From assembly GCA_020536535.1 (NCBI GenBank), contig JAHLWZ010000694.1, positions 4,247-29,938 of the forward strand: 25,692 nucleotides of DNA. The letters run 5' to 3'. The notes beneath the pieces are model-generated. The model had not been told where the DNA came from. It saw only the letters and a list, made by a program, of their open reading frames with translations, and did no database searches. The stretch is from Pelomyxa schiedti (taxonomy: Eukaryota; Evosea; Pelobiontida; Pelomyxidae). The first letter of the stretch is position 1; every line of letters starts with the position of its first letter. Of the stretch, positions 9,477 to 20,618 are shown in pieces. A program made the position numbers and the translations under genes.

Positions 9477-12400
9477 ATGACGGACGCGACGTCGGGAGCG
9501 AAGAAAGAAAAAATCGTACTCCCGGCTGGGGGTCTGTGGTCTGCATTGTCGTCCAAGCCGCACCACCCACAGCCGTCGCTGCAAACTATTGCGCGCACCC
9601 AAGACCAAACCCATGGCCAGACCCATAATCACACTCACACCCACACCCACAACCACAACCAAGCCAACGCCCCTGCTTCCTCACGACCAATTGCGCTGGC
9701 TGATTCGCACGCGCCGCCCATAATCGAACCCCAGGGGGGCTCGGCGGAACTGCCCCCCACCACCACCACCACCACCACAAAACCCACGCAAAATGCCAAG
9801 CGCCTCACGTCGTTGCTCCCTCTGCTTACTTCATCTTCGTCGGCATCCACGACGAGACAACCGTCGCACCAGGAATCAGCCTCGCAGCACACGAGTGTCA
9901 CAAGTGGCGTAAACAGTAAGAATGAGGCCGAGACACCCGGCAGCGCGAAACCGACCAGCGGCGCATTGTCCGGCGCGGGGCCTGCTTCAGGCGCATCATC
10001 ATCAAATTCAAATTCCACGAACAAAAGCGTGCCGGCGAAGAAGGCGGGGGCGGTTCTGCACTTGTTGTACAAGTCGGATGGCGGTATGTTTAGTTTTTTC
10101 TTGTCAGCAGCTCAGTGACCATGCCTAACTTGTGAACCCACAGCCAATTTGCGGCAGCCTGATGCCTCGAAGAAACTCGCAGAACCCACTCCACGAATTC
10201 CAAAAGACAAACCACTTCCACAGCCAAAAACTAAAGCAGCCAAAGTCAAACAACACCCCCCGACAAGGCCTGTCCCTGAAAATCCTTTATTACCACCACC
10301 CCCAGACCCACCAACAAGGAAAATACCTCTCACACCTGCTGTTGCCACTCTCCCTCCTCCACCGCCACCACCTCTTTCAGTTGAAGAAATGATTGAAATT
10401 TCTCTTCACCAACCAAAAGCCTCCCTTCCCCCACCAAGTACCCCTGCACCATTAAGCAGCTCGGAAAGAAGTACATCCAACCCATCACTAACACCACCAC
10501 CAAAAGTACCCCCTGTAGTGATTCAGTCTCCTTGCACGCCACTTGTACCCTCCCACCTTGTGACACCTCCCAACAGACCCAGTTTTTTCCATCCAAATCT
10601 CAACACCCCCGCATCTCTCATTGAATCACCGTTTTTCATTACCGCATCTCTCCTTGATTTTCAGCTTCTTTCTAATGAGAGCACAGCCCAGGCACTTACC
10701 CCATCCCGTCCACGACGTAGAAGGTTGCCTCCACTTTTTGCAGTCAAAAACCTACTAAAGACTTCTCTCCTTTAGTTTGACAACTCCTCATAGTGGCTCG
10801 TCAAGGTAACAGTGCAACTGATTTAATATCAGTTTTATGTCTTACCCCTTCAAGAAGGAATACAATAATGAACAGGAGATGCTCTTTACGTAGTGACAGT
10901 AATATTCCTTTTTTTTTTTATAAAAAACCAAAATTAATATGAGGGTTGGTTTTTGTGAACGTACTTAACTTTGCATTATGTACACAGTGATTCTTCCACT
11001 TATGGTAGCCACTTTTCCCCAAAAACCTTGATTTTTCTCGATCTCACTACTCTTTTGAAACAAAATAGTTTGATGGTGACAACCCAGAAAACGTTCCCCA
11101 AGGTAACGACATCAAAATGTTCTTTTTTTTCCTAATTTTCCTCCCAAATTATCAGTAAACATTCCACCCCCTCAGGTATATATTGAAATCTGCTTCTATT
11201 TTACAAATTTCACGTTTCTAGTCAGACAAAAAAGGAATAGAATCCCCGGCTCTTCTTCAATCCGTTCCCACTCCACACACGATCAATCAAAACCCACCCT
11301 CTCTTCAAGACCCACTTCCCTTGCCTGAAACTGCAAGTCATCTACCTACAGAAACCAATACTGTAAATGTGAAGGCAACTCTTTCAGCAATTACACCTCC
11401 ACACCGAAACCTGCTCGAAAAGAAAACTTGTAAATCACCGGCTTCCCTCAATCTCACTTCATCTGAAGCTCCCTCTCCTCCTCATCCAAAGCGTACAAAA
11501 TGTTCTATTGAAGCGCCCCACAATATTTGTACTATTGACCCACCACAAGTGGAAGAAAATCGGCAAGAAACAGTCAACACTACCTCACATACCAAAACAA
11601 CATCCACAAAATCAATTCGAGTCATCAGCCAGGAGGAGAATCAACTTAGCAAAGCACCACCTTCCAAGTTAGCCAAAATTCAAAATACTCTCCCGCACAC
11701 TGTAGTTTCTGAAACTCCACCGAAGGTCAAACCTCCTCTGGAGGCAAGCCATGACACAGAAAAAGTTTCCACTATTCCAGCTCAAACACCTCCAGTGCAA
11801 CCACCGCCACTACCACCACAAGAACCTACAACAGTAATACTTCCACCATCAACTATCTTATCCACCGAAACTCCACACGCCCATCATCAAACCAAGCCTC
11901 AAGCTAGTCAACCAGTGATACATCCCAGGGACAAAATGAGGAAAGGCCCTTTTGACCAAATTGATGACTCTCCAATTTCACCACCACTTACACCAGAACA
12001 GTTTCATGAAAGAATATACAGTTTCGGAAATGTACGTCACTTCTGAAGCACTTAATGGAACTAACTCCCCAAAAGAGACTTAAATTGCAAATCTCAGCAA
12101 CTTGCAGTTCTCTGCCAGATACTACATACCTTCAGGAATCCCGTGTGTTTTCCTATTTACTATTAGGAAATACTAACACGAAACAATTCAAGTTCGGTCC
12201 ATCTCAGAGAAATGGTGTCAGATGATATACATGCAGTGTGTAACTGACACCATACCTGATGACGCACCCCTCTCTTCTCTGCTGGAGGCATCTTTAAATG
12301 AGAAAGAAAATGAAACACGCGTACAAGAGCAACAAAAGTATGTTTCTTTGTGACACTCAACTCTCATGTTATCCTAGATTGCTTGCGGAGTTGAAACAGT

Positions 12401-12953
12401 GGCAAGAAATTGTTTCCATTCTGGATTTGAGCCACAAGGTCGATCCATCGTTATTTAAATATCTGCAGGGAGTCCCTGAAACAGCATCATCAAGCTCACC
12501 AACGATTCCTGTAACATCACCCAAGCTCCTACCAACCCTAAAACCGCCGGAACCTCTACCCAGTTCACCGGACACTACACCTTCACCTATTCCAGAAGGA
12601 ATCAAGAATTTCCTGGAAGGTCCCTCCCCACTGGAAAAGTGCTCCGCTTATGTATGTTCCCCAAAACCCGCAATTTCCCCCCGATACTTACAAATAACCC
12701 ACAACAGATTGACCAACAACTGACCAGGGTTCACCATTACGCTGAGGAGCTGAGTGAGGTAAGGAAAGGCCTCGACGCAATGGCGCAGCATGCACCACAC
12801 AACAGTGGTACTGGTCTCAGTGCCAATATCAAACCAATGTCAATACCATCACTCTCCCTGCTGGAATCACTCTCTGCTACTGCACTCGACCTGGAGCAGT
12901 TGCAGCTCAGTGACGTAGCACCAAATAAAAGTAACTCAAAAACCCACCTCTGA
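9477..12953 (+). CDS. Pro/Thr-rich protein with helical C-terminus, possibly Dsn1/Mis13-like
   Basis: Supported exons: 9477-10083, 10144-10723, 10776-10805, one starting 10833, then 11222-12031, 12076-12142, 12208-12337, 12378-12651, 12708-12953. The splicing between 10833 and 11222 is unresolved. About 950 aa. The N-terminal half is low-complexity: a His/Thr stretch near residue 55, a run of seven Thr, and long Pro-rich tracts. A basic segment PRRSLTTPHSGSSR carries an RRxS site. The C-terminal part is structured and helical (ISPPLTPEQFHERIYSFGN, KWCQMIYMQCV, LSSLLEASLNEKENE, LLAELKQWQEIV, IDQQLTRVHHYAEELSEVR). That pattern, with RRxS sites before helices ending in a 'W' helix and a terminal coiled coil, resembles Dsn1/Mis13 of the kinetochore Mis12 complex. 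This is family-shape reasoning, not a clear motif hit. It is unusually long for Dsn1. Confidence 0.55.
9626..9662 (+). repeat. CACAC/CCACA microsatellite in coding sequence
   Basis: A run of CAC and CACACC units encoding alternating His, Thr and Asn (HNHTHTHTHNHNQ) in the Pro/Thr-rich gene. Likely length-variable. Confidence 0.8.
9757..9779 (+). repeat. (CCA/ACC)n triplet repeat encoding poly-Thr
   Basis: About seven ACC/ACA codons in a row encode a Thr tract after two prolines in the gene at 9477. A simple trinucleotide repeat. Confidence 0.8.
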
Positions 12954-13107
12954 GATCCAAATGCCTCCTCCCCTGTACAAACTAGCAAAAAACAAAAAGC
13001 GACAACACTGGCATCTCATGCCTGAAAAGAAATTCTGATGTGTCATAACCGCCTACGCATAAAAACCGAAGATCAAACACAAAAAACAAATAAAAAAAAA
13101 ACAAGAA

Positions 13108-13678
13108 ATGCCAGTGTGCCAAGCGTGTTGTAACCAGGCACACACATGTGACGTGGGGAGATGCAATAGGTGCGGATCTCATACACCGTCTGGTATGTGC
13201 AGGCTGTGTTCTGGGTGCAGTATGAATCTGGGCCAGTGTATGTACTGCGGGAAACAGGTGGCACCACCGGTTGCAGTCACACCGCCAGGACCTCCGCTTC
13301 CTGTTGTTTTGCCTCCTCCCCCAAGGATGATGGGTGCTGTCGCCCCGCCAATTCATCTACCTCCTATGATGGGAATGGTAAGCCCTCGTATTTCACTCGT
13401 AAGACTGTGTCTAACACAACCCCAAAAAAACAAACAAAAAAAACCGAACTCAATAGCCACCGATCAGAAGGGACCCTCTCCCACCACCGCTCCCACCTGA
13501 TCCCTTCACTCAGAACAGAGAATGGGCAACAATTTTCCAAGCTGCTGGTTTCTCAGAACCCCAACTTCAGTTCCCGCCTGTTCGTTTGGCTATACTTCGA
13601 CAAGTTCACAGAAATTCCTCACCTCCAGAGCATATGCCTTCCATATCTTCAATCCCAGGAAAGATGTCCCTACTCTAA
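13108..13678 (+). CDS. Cys-rich zinc-binding protein with CRIPT-like motif
   Basis: Exon 1 is 13108-13377 (90 codons) and exon 2 is 13457-13678 (73 codons plus TAA), joined in phase at a GTAAGC donor; 163 aa. Residues 1-50 hold thirteen Cys in CxxC-type pairs (CQACC, CNRCG, CRLCSGC, CMYCGKQV). The 'C..C....G.C..CGK.V' end resembles the second zinc ribbon of CRIPT, a small conserved protein; the CRIPT N-terminal half is missing. A Pro-rich linker and a short tail follow (FTQNREWATIFQAAGFSEPQ). The gene probably continues: 13679-13950 has a branch-site-like TATTAAC, an open frame reading LITDLGNLRTRIDRN, and a Cys-pair end (FRCDLC, SMHCSICQ), but no single phase-consistent splice was found. Alternative 3' ends are possible. 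Function unknown. Confidence 0.6.
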
Positions 13679-14142
13679 GCGCCGGCTATTAACTGTGAAA
13701 CAGATAAGGCTTTCCTCATTACCGATCTTGGAAACCTACGAACGCGAATTGACAGGAACCTTGCAAAATTGCGCTGTCATTCAGGTCACAGTTTGTCTGC
13801 CAAATCACCAGCCCAATTGACACACGAAAATCCGGGCTATTCCTCTGGGTATGAAAGCCAACATAAAACAATCTTTTGTAAAACAACAAAGGTTCCGCTG
13901 TGACCTCTGCTCTGTTACATATCCGGCTACCAAGAAGTCCATGCATTGCAGCATTTGCCAGTAATCTCCCACATCTGACATAACACACCCCTAACTGGAA
14001 TGCCAAAGGTTCGACATGTGTGACAAATGTGGCCTTGCTCGTATGGAGGGATAAAACCAAATGCTAAGAAAAGGACACTTTTTGTGAATATTTATTCCCT
14101 TGATTTACCCATAAAAACAAAACAAGTCGTTCTTGTGAATCC
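13679..14142. other. Uncertain 3' region, probable extra exon(s) of the Cys-rich gene
   Basis: A plus-strand frame (about 13700-13845) reads LITDLGNLRTRIDRNLAKL and can splice at GTATGA near 13848 to FRCDLCSVTYPATKKSMHC ending with TAA at about 13951-13953. This Cys-pair motif matches the character of the preceding Cys-rich gene. 13955-14142 shows nothing and should hold the convergent 3' ends. Confidence 0.3.
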
Positions 14143-17100
14143 TCAGGCAAGGTATACTTGTATAACACTCTCAATTTTTGCGCGGCACATGGGACACTCT
14201 GTGAGAGTCACACTGCACTTGAGGCAGCATGCTATGTGTTTGCAGGGGAAAAACAGAACTTCCCTTTGATTGGCCAAGCATACAACACACTCGTTGCTGA
14301 AGGAACTTGTGTTTATGGCGGCTGTAGCTGCGGCGGCTGCGGAGGAGGCCACGGATGACAGAGTGGGAGCAGAACTTGCTGTAGTGGCAGTTTTACTTTT
14401 TTCTGTGATGACCACAGTACCTGCACTTTTGTGTTTGGTCTGTTAACGGACCGGGAATTGTTAATGACGAGGCGAGTTACCTGCCATCCACATTTAGCAT
14501 ATCACCGTCCGATATTTCTTCCATAAGGCCTGGAACCCCCACCACGGCGGGGATTCCAAGTTCTCGGGCGGTAATTGCTCCGTGTGAAAGTATACCTCCG
14601 TTGGCAACAACAACCGCAGCGGCCTTTTTGGTTTAGAAAAGAATGGGAGAGAACGAACTACCTTTAAGAACAACGGTGTCCAAGCAGGGTCCGTTGTAGA
14701 GCAAACAAGGATGTGGCCCACAGGAAGTTTGCTCATTCCCTCGTAAGGTGAGAGCACAACACACGCAGGAGCAGAGGCGAAACCAATGCTTGCTGCTAAT
14801 CCCGAGAGCTGCTTCAGTGCTGTTGGTTCCTTTGAATCGGCTATCGCAGGTCCTGGGAATTCACTTACTAAAGTAGAGGCAAGAAAGTAATAGAGGCACA
14901 CCTAGTACTTCAGGGAGTGGGCGTTTGGCGGAAGAAGGAATCCGAAATGCCGTATTGCCAATGAACAACTCTGGTGCAACCATATTTTCAAAGTGTTGTA
15001 CTTGCAGTTTGTTGTGCTCAATGGAGGCACGAAGTCGAGGAATTTCTACTCCAGTCTCTCTTGCATTGGTTAGCCTTTATTTAAATAGTGGTGGATGTAA
15101 AGTAAAGGAAGATACAAAGAATTAAAGACTTCTTCTAAGGAGAGGTAGAAGAGATCTCCTTGGTTCTCAATAACACCCTTGGCAAAAAGGAGCTGTGCCA
15201 TTCGAACGAGATATTTCCTTAGTTAATTTAGAGCTCGTTATGGCCGCTTGTCGTCAACCTGCAAAGGGCAATGTACAAAACCACTAGACACTTAGAATTT
15301 TCACGCCATCGTGTCATTTCCTGAAATCGTGCAAGAACCTTCCTAAATGATTTAGAGTGGATTAATTACTTGTTGGATTACGTCAAAAGCGGTCGAAGAA
15401 GAAAGGACTGAGATTTTAGTGCAGCCTGTTCTGCGGTTTGCCGCATCTGAATGAGTTGGGTAATGCGCTGCGAGGCTTTATCTTCTTCTCCTCTTGTTAA
15501 AGTTTGCTAATTGGTAATGAGTGTGATTTGCCTCAAAGAACATCAAACACCTACAGCTATTGAAGAAACAAGTCTAACAACAATTTCCGGTGCTTCACAC
15601 CATCTGGGGCAGGCCACCTCCAATTCTCTCTCCCCTCGGAAACCATATTGCCTTATGAATTTCCTTAGTTCAGTCATAAACCGGGTCCCATTCAAGTCTG
15701 TTTCCCAGGTAGGTGGCAAAGGGTTCTGTAAATGGTGAGCTGATATATTGTATTTATTCTCTTTACTTGATTGATCATATGCATTACGTCAAGATCTTGT
15801 GATGCTGTTTGTGCAAGGGAATAAAGGTCCTGGTTTTGTTCTGCTGTCCATACTCCTCCAAGGCTTGCAAGTAGCACTTAACTTGTTTTATTTCTTCACT
15901 TGCTTTCTTGGATAATACCTGTTATTGTCTTGGGATCTCGAAACACTTCACCAAGAATGGATGTGTATACCGAGACGTGAACTGTTAAGTTCATGTACCT
16001 ATAGAATGCCCGTAACAATTTGGGGAGACAAAATCTGACTCACATTACTCCAATGGAAACGAAGTTGTCAATCATTTCTTGTAATTGCTGGGCAGCCTGT
16101 TCAAGTGACAATGCTTCACCATTGAAATTATTGTATTTATCAAGAAGGGTTTCCTTTGCATCTGTGACCATTTGCTCAACACCCAAAACAAAACTACTGG
16201 AAGACCACATCATGGATAGGACTGTCCAGAAGCCTTGCATACGCTTAAGATACCCTACGGCAGGGTAGGAAGCGAGCTTTGCAACATTATCTGGAATGTT
16301 GAACTGGAAAACTGTCATTTTGAATTGAGCTCTTTGCAGGAATGCACACAATTTTGCATGTATCAGCCCATGATGCACCAACAAACTTCTCAGACATCTC
16401 ATGAGTAACATTTACATTCTGAAAAGTTCTCCCCCATTTGATAGCATAAAATCCCCGATCCTAATCGACTGAGACGAAAGGGTCAAAGCAAACAAGAAAA
16501 TTACCGCGTTGTAGGAAACACCACTAGCAGTACAAAGTTCCAACATACTTGTGTCGATTATTTGTTTGAAGGTTGTCCAAGTCAGAGGTGTTAGTGCATA
16601 GCCCATACTCTCCCGAGTGTTAGCACACGAGAAGATGTCCCTAAAACAATGAGCTTTGAAGTGGAAAGTACAGCACACGGTTGAGAGGAAACTGGTTTCA
16701 TGGCAGCTCTAGTCACAGGCCTTGATTGCAAGAACCACAATGTAGAGCCGTCCCATGCCCACTCGATGTCCTGGGGGGAATGAAGACGTTTCTCAAGTAA
16801 CACTGACTGAGAAAGAAGTTGTTGCCAACCAGCTTCTGGCATCAAGGCCGTATGCTCAGTTGATGCCTGATAATATTAAACCCGTGCATTGTCAATTGAA
16901 GTATTACCCCACAATGGGATTTTAATTCCAAAGATTGCTTATCAAAAGAGAACTGTAATGGGTAATTATGTTAATATGAATAAAAAGAGCTTCTTTGTTA
17001 CCTGTGAAGGAAGCACTGTTCCAGATACAACAGCATCCCCAAGTCCTTGTGCACAGTTGACCACAATGTCGGGACTGCCATTGACAGGATTAACTGTGAA

Positions 17101-18344
17101 AAGAACCTTGTTTTATGTTAAAAAGCATTACAGGACAGTAAGTCCATACTCCAGAGCACACAGGGTGTACCATGCACTGAACAATAACTGCAAATTTCAC
17201 GTCTTTTGAGCTAGCACCTTCTCCTAGTGCTAATCGATAAAGGGATGACCTTTCATTGCTATGTGGAATGGAGATTAGAAAGAGTGAAAGATATCTGTAG
17301 TTACCTAGCCGAATCCCAGCACTTAATAATATTCTCACGTAGATTCTCAGGGTTAACATTGAGGATGGTATCGTGCATACCAGCAAATGCATGCTGTTTG
17401 GAGTCTTCTTCGACACCTGATGAGCGAACTGCAACAAGTGGAAGAGTTTCTGCGGCTGCGGGAGAAATCTCTGCTCCAGGCTTGGTGTGAGTAAATCTAG
17501 CAGGGTTACTTAATCGCATATCGACGTGATACGCAACTTGTGTGTAAGCCATTTTTCCAGCAGTAGTGTGGTTTGCGTTTCGATCTCATGAGAGAGCTCT
17601 TCAGGCCAACAAGAAGCCACATTATGAACATGAGATGACCTTGGAGGGGTCCCACTATGTTGAACTGAGAAACGGTGACTTCACAAATACAAAACATCGT
17701 GGCGAAATTACGTGAGCTGGATGTTGTGGTGGCCAGTTGTGACACAGAACTAAAGCTTGCGCTCGTGGGGGGCGGAGCCGCCGCTGAAGTTGCAACAGTG
17801 GTTTGCGTCAGTGCAGGCTCACTTGCAGGAGAACTAGAGCTTGTTGCCATGGTAATTGGCATTGTGAGGGCAGATTCAGTCAAAGCCGGGTGTTTGGCTT
17901 TAAACAAGTCGTATGCTGGGCATGTGATAACGTAACCTAGAATTAAAAAAAACCCATTAATATCAACGAAAACCTAATACCTACGAGTAGGGAAAAAAGA
18001 GGAGAGAGAGAAAGAAAAAAAAAAAACAAGGCACCAGGAGGCACTGTCAACCCGGCGTCAATCAACAACGACAAAGATGCCGCTTTTCCGCCAACCAATT
18101 GCACATCTCCGGAGGCATGCAAACCAACACAATAAGGTGATGTCCTCACAGCGGATCTTGCCTGTCCGGATAAGTTCGTTGTCGTGGTAGTTGTCATCTT
18201 CGTCGTTTTGATCGGCGTTTTCCTTCTCTGAAGAGTGATTGAATTCCATTCAAGATCGTGAACCTCTGGCTTCGAAGGCTGCCATTCACGCCCCGAGATT
18301 AGTGATACCGTCTTGGGGGTGAAATAAGATGGTTTGGAACTCAT
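14143..18344 (-). CDS. PEP-synthase-type phosphotransferase fused to a C-terminal RING finger
   Basis: Twenty exons, every junction in phase: 18344-18035, 17936-17640, 17598-17538, 17496-17305, 17258-17150, 17106-17002, 16866-16679, 16640-16505, 16460-16379, 16311-16044, 15998-15919, 15876-15767, 15725-15555, 15506-15382, 15342-15292, 15217-15116, 15074-14902, 14867-14662, 14623-14481, 14425-14143; 1063 aa. N-terminal PPDK/PEP-synthase ATP-binding domain: VGGKAASL (84-91), VPPGYVIT, LVAVRSSGVEEDS (Arg247), FAGMHDTILNV, VLFTVNPVNG, GLGDAVVSG, DIEWA (391) and LQSRPVT. A linker includes TPLTWTTF, GFRGERELEVACPRW and QGDLFYLS. Phospho-His domain: GGILSHGAITARELGIPAVVG (His936). Then an Ala/Ser linker and a C3HC4 RING (Cys1016, 1019, 1031, His1033, Cys1037, 1040, 1047, 1050). 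The pyruvate/PEP-binding barrel of true PEP synthase is absent, so the architecture is nearer rifampicin phosphotransferase: ATP charges the His, which passes phosphate to an unknown acceptor. The RING suggests ubiquitin-ligase activity. A Ser/Ala-rich insert lies near residues 120-175. Confidence 0.9.
14185..14289 (-). other. RING finger (C3HC4) at the C-terminus of the phosphotransferase
   Basis: Spacing C-x2-C-x11-C-x-H-x3-C-x2-C-x6-C-x2-C (ECVVC, PCKHIACCLKC, CPMCRAKI). The H-x3-C-x2-C form and trailing VIQVYLA match the compact RINGs found at protein C-termini (BIRC/Mahogunin-like). It lies in the same exon as the last strand of the phospho-His domain (GTVVI), so the fusion does not depend on a predicted splice. 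Confidence 0.9.
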
Positions 18345-18900
18345 GTTTGAGAAAGGAGACGAGCAGGGGACTGAGAACCTTAACAATCCACCCTATTGGC
18401 ACGTGATCCAACACTTGAGGACACATAAAAACGGTCTTATACAGTTCACACAACACTTCCGGGAAAGACGGTTATTTCCAAAACCCAACAACGAGGCCGC
18501 CGGAATTTTCCATTGCGCTCGCTGCCTTGTAGGGAAGGAGACATGTAGATATATAGATTGCGCTGATAGCCATCATGGCCGTATAAGGAGATCCAGCTTG
18601 ACCCGGGTAAGATGTTTGATGCCGAAGTGTTCGTTACGCAGAAATCAGGTTCTTTATGTGCAAGACAAAATGTCTCTTCAGAACTACAAAAAGACCCATC
18701 GATGACAGAATTAAGCAGGTCCCAGAAGTCGCAAATAAAGAACTAAAAAAAAACAAGAAGCGAGCTCGCTATTAAAGACCTGCTCGAGGTACAAAACTAG
18801 TACCCACAAACAAAACCATAAATACTTATCAAAACCGTTGGCCTCCGCCTTATATTACTAGTTCAGGCCTGTTATTCTTATTATTGAGTTATTGAGAGGA
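18345..18900. other. Divergent intergenic region
   Basis: 556 bp between the start codons of the phosphotransferase-RING gene (minus) and the Gln/Pro-rich gene (plus). A 44-codon plus-strand frame (ATG at 18612) has no recognisable content and no in-phase splice to the next gene. Promoters for both neighbours are expected here; no specific site is called. Confidence 0.4.
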
Positions 18901-20618
18901 ATGAGTTTAAATCAGTCAGTATCACTACAGGTACCGTAATACTACTTCTATAGTACTTACTGCTCTCTCTAACTTCTTTTTTTTCTCTTTTTTTTTTTTT
19001 CTTTCATCCCATTGTTGTGTTGTCCGTTCATGAACAGGCAAACCAGCAGTCTGGTTATTTCTTTGTTCCTCAAGGCGGCGATTCCGCGTCTCCAACACTA
19101 CAACAAGCCACCCAAGGGGGTGAACTAGCTCAACCCCAATGCTTTTTGGACTTGGTGCGACTTGCCGAGATTCTAAGCTGGAAGCAACGCCAGTATCCGC
19201 AAGAACAACAACTTCAAAACCAACAACTTCAAAACCAACAATTCTATCAACCTCCACCAACACACCAACCTGCTCCCCAAATACCGGACTTCTGCCAACA
19301 AGTACCAACGATACTCGGGATAGGTCAGTACTGGGACTCTGTGGCAGATGCGTTACAAACCTCCCAGAACGTGCCAAATCCGATAGTTCCTGAGGGTCCC
19401 TCTACACCGCTTCAGAATCAGCAACCAGAACAACAACTGCTGGCGTTGATAGCACAACAGCGGGAACAGCAGTTCCGACTTCAAGGACAACTGGCATTGT
19501 TCGCAGGATTGCAGTCCTTGGTTGACCACACACAGAGAAACCGCCCTCTAAACCAGCCTCGCCCAAGGCTTGTACCAGATTTAAGTCTCGAGAAAAATCT
19601 ATACACTTGGCCACAGCCCCAAGTAAAGACGGACTTTCCCTCGAGCCTCATGCCCCCACCTGGGTCTCTGCCTCGTGGAGTCCCTTCACTGTGCACTTCA
19701 CCCCCACCCCCACAAACACCCCCATCACCACTGCCGCCGTCTACACCTTCCAGGATACCGCCATTGCAACTTGATCCTTTCACAATCGACCCCACAGTAA
19801 GACCTAAGTCCAACAACGAGGCAGTAAAAGGAAAAGCCGAGATTTTCCTCTCCTCCGACAAGATTTTTAGGCACAAGAAGTTCCAGGTATGGTTTACCCA
19901 AATGTGGTCCTCCACTAAGGGAAAAAAAAGATGGTGATCAAGATTGACAAGGCACTTAAAAACTCTCTGATGCTTAGCAATGATGACATTTTTATTGCTG
20001 GTCTGAATGCTAGAGTATGCAGAGAGAAATCCGAAGAAGGTAGTTCAGTGAGTACTTTCAGTTCTTTAGCCTAACATCCTGTCATAGAAGTAGAAAGCTG
20101 CATGCAATGCTCCCCAACTCGAAAACTACTAGTCCTCAATGTGTCACCCCGCTCACCCTTTTACCCCGGAATGATGTATAAGACAAATCCCAATGCCGAT
20201 ATGGAGGAGTTTATTTTTGATGAGTGCCATTCTAACTGCTCCAGTTCCAGGTTCCTTTTTCCCTGCTCTCATATCCTATCTTCTAACTTGGAGCAGAGAC
20301 CATTTGCACACGGCACTGAGAATTGTTGTGGAACTTCACCCTACTCTCATATTGCATTCTTCCCCTTTCGTTTTGCAGTCCCGCGCTTCCCAAAGCTCAA
20401 GTACGAATGACTTGAAAGTCCCTCAAAAAAATCAAGCTAACCTAATCCTCTAAGGGAAAAGTGCCTCTCCCAAGGCCTCGCGCACTCCGCGCACGCCCAA
20501 GCTTTCTCCAATAGACTACGCCAACCTTAATGACTCACCAATATGCAAGCCAACTAAAGTTCGCCGAACTGCAAACGCACCCCCAGTGCAAGCAATTCCC
20601 ATTCATCCAAGGGAATAA
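18901..20618 (+). CDS. Gln/Pro-rich protein with unidentified globular domain
   Basis: Six exons in phase: 18901-18930, 19038-19886, 19931-20039, 20088-20250, 20297-20400, 20455-20618; 472 aa. The first exon encodes only MSLNQSVSLQ. Residues 11-270 are Gln-rich then Pro-rich, including a repeated QLQNQ unit, as in transcriptional activators. Residues about 280-405 look folded and beta-rich: KFQMVIKIDKAL, DDIFIAGLNARVC, a CMQC pair, KLLVLNVSPRSPFYPGMMYK, LHTALRIVVELHP and SSPFVLQSRAS. The final 'strand - SSPFxLxSRAS' pattern recalls the end of p53/Rel/Spt23-type immunoglobulin-fold DNA-binding domains, but no DNA-contact motif was recognised. A basic Ser/Pro tail (SPKASRTPRTPKLSP) ends in PIHPRE. 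The similar sequence continues past the stop (see findings). A transcription factor is a guess. Confidence 0.62.
19199..19246 (+). repeat. 15-bp tandem repeat encoding QLQNQ
   Basis: Two adjacent near-perfect copies of a 15-bp unit (CAACAACTTCAAAAC phase) plus a partial third, encoding EQQLQNQQLQNQQF in the Gln/Pro-rich protein. Confidence 0.75.

Noticed and set aside
9009-9662. 217-codon minus-strand open frame
   Set aside because: Its 5' half is the complement of the low-complexity start of the gene at 9477. Only part of its 3' half is used, spliced, in the weak candidate gene.
12032-12048. 17-nt intron in the gene at 9477
   Set aside because: A 44-nt intron using the same donor and the next AAG acceptor (12075) keeps phase and has a branch-site-like CTAAC.
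18612-18746. 44-codon plus-strand frame (MFDAEVFVTQKSG...)
   Set aside because: No in-phase splice to the downstream gene; a better 10-codon first exon exists at 18901-18930.
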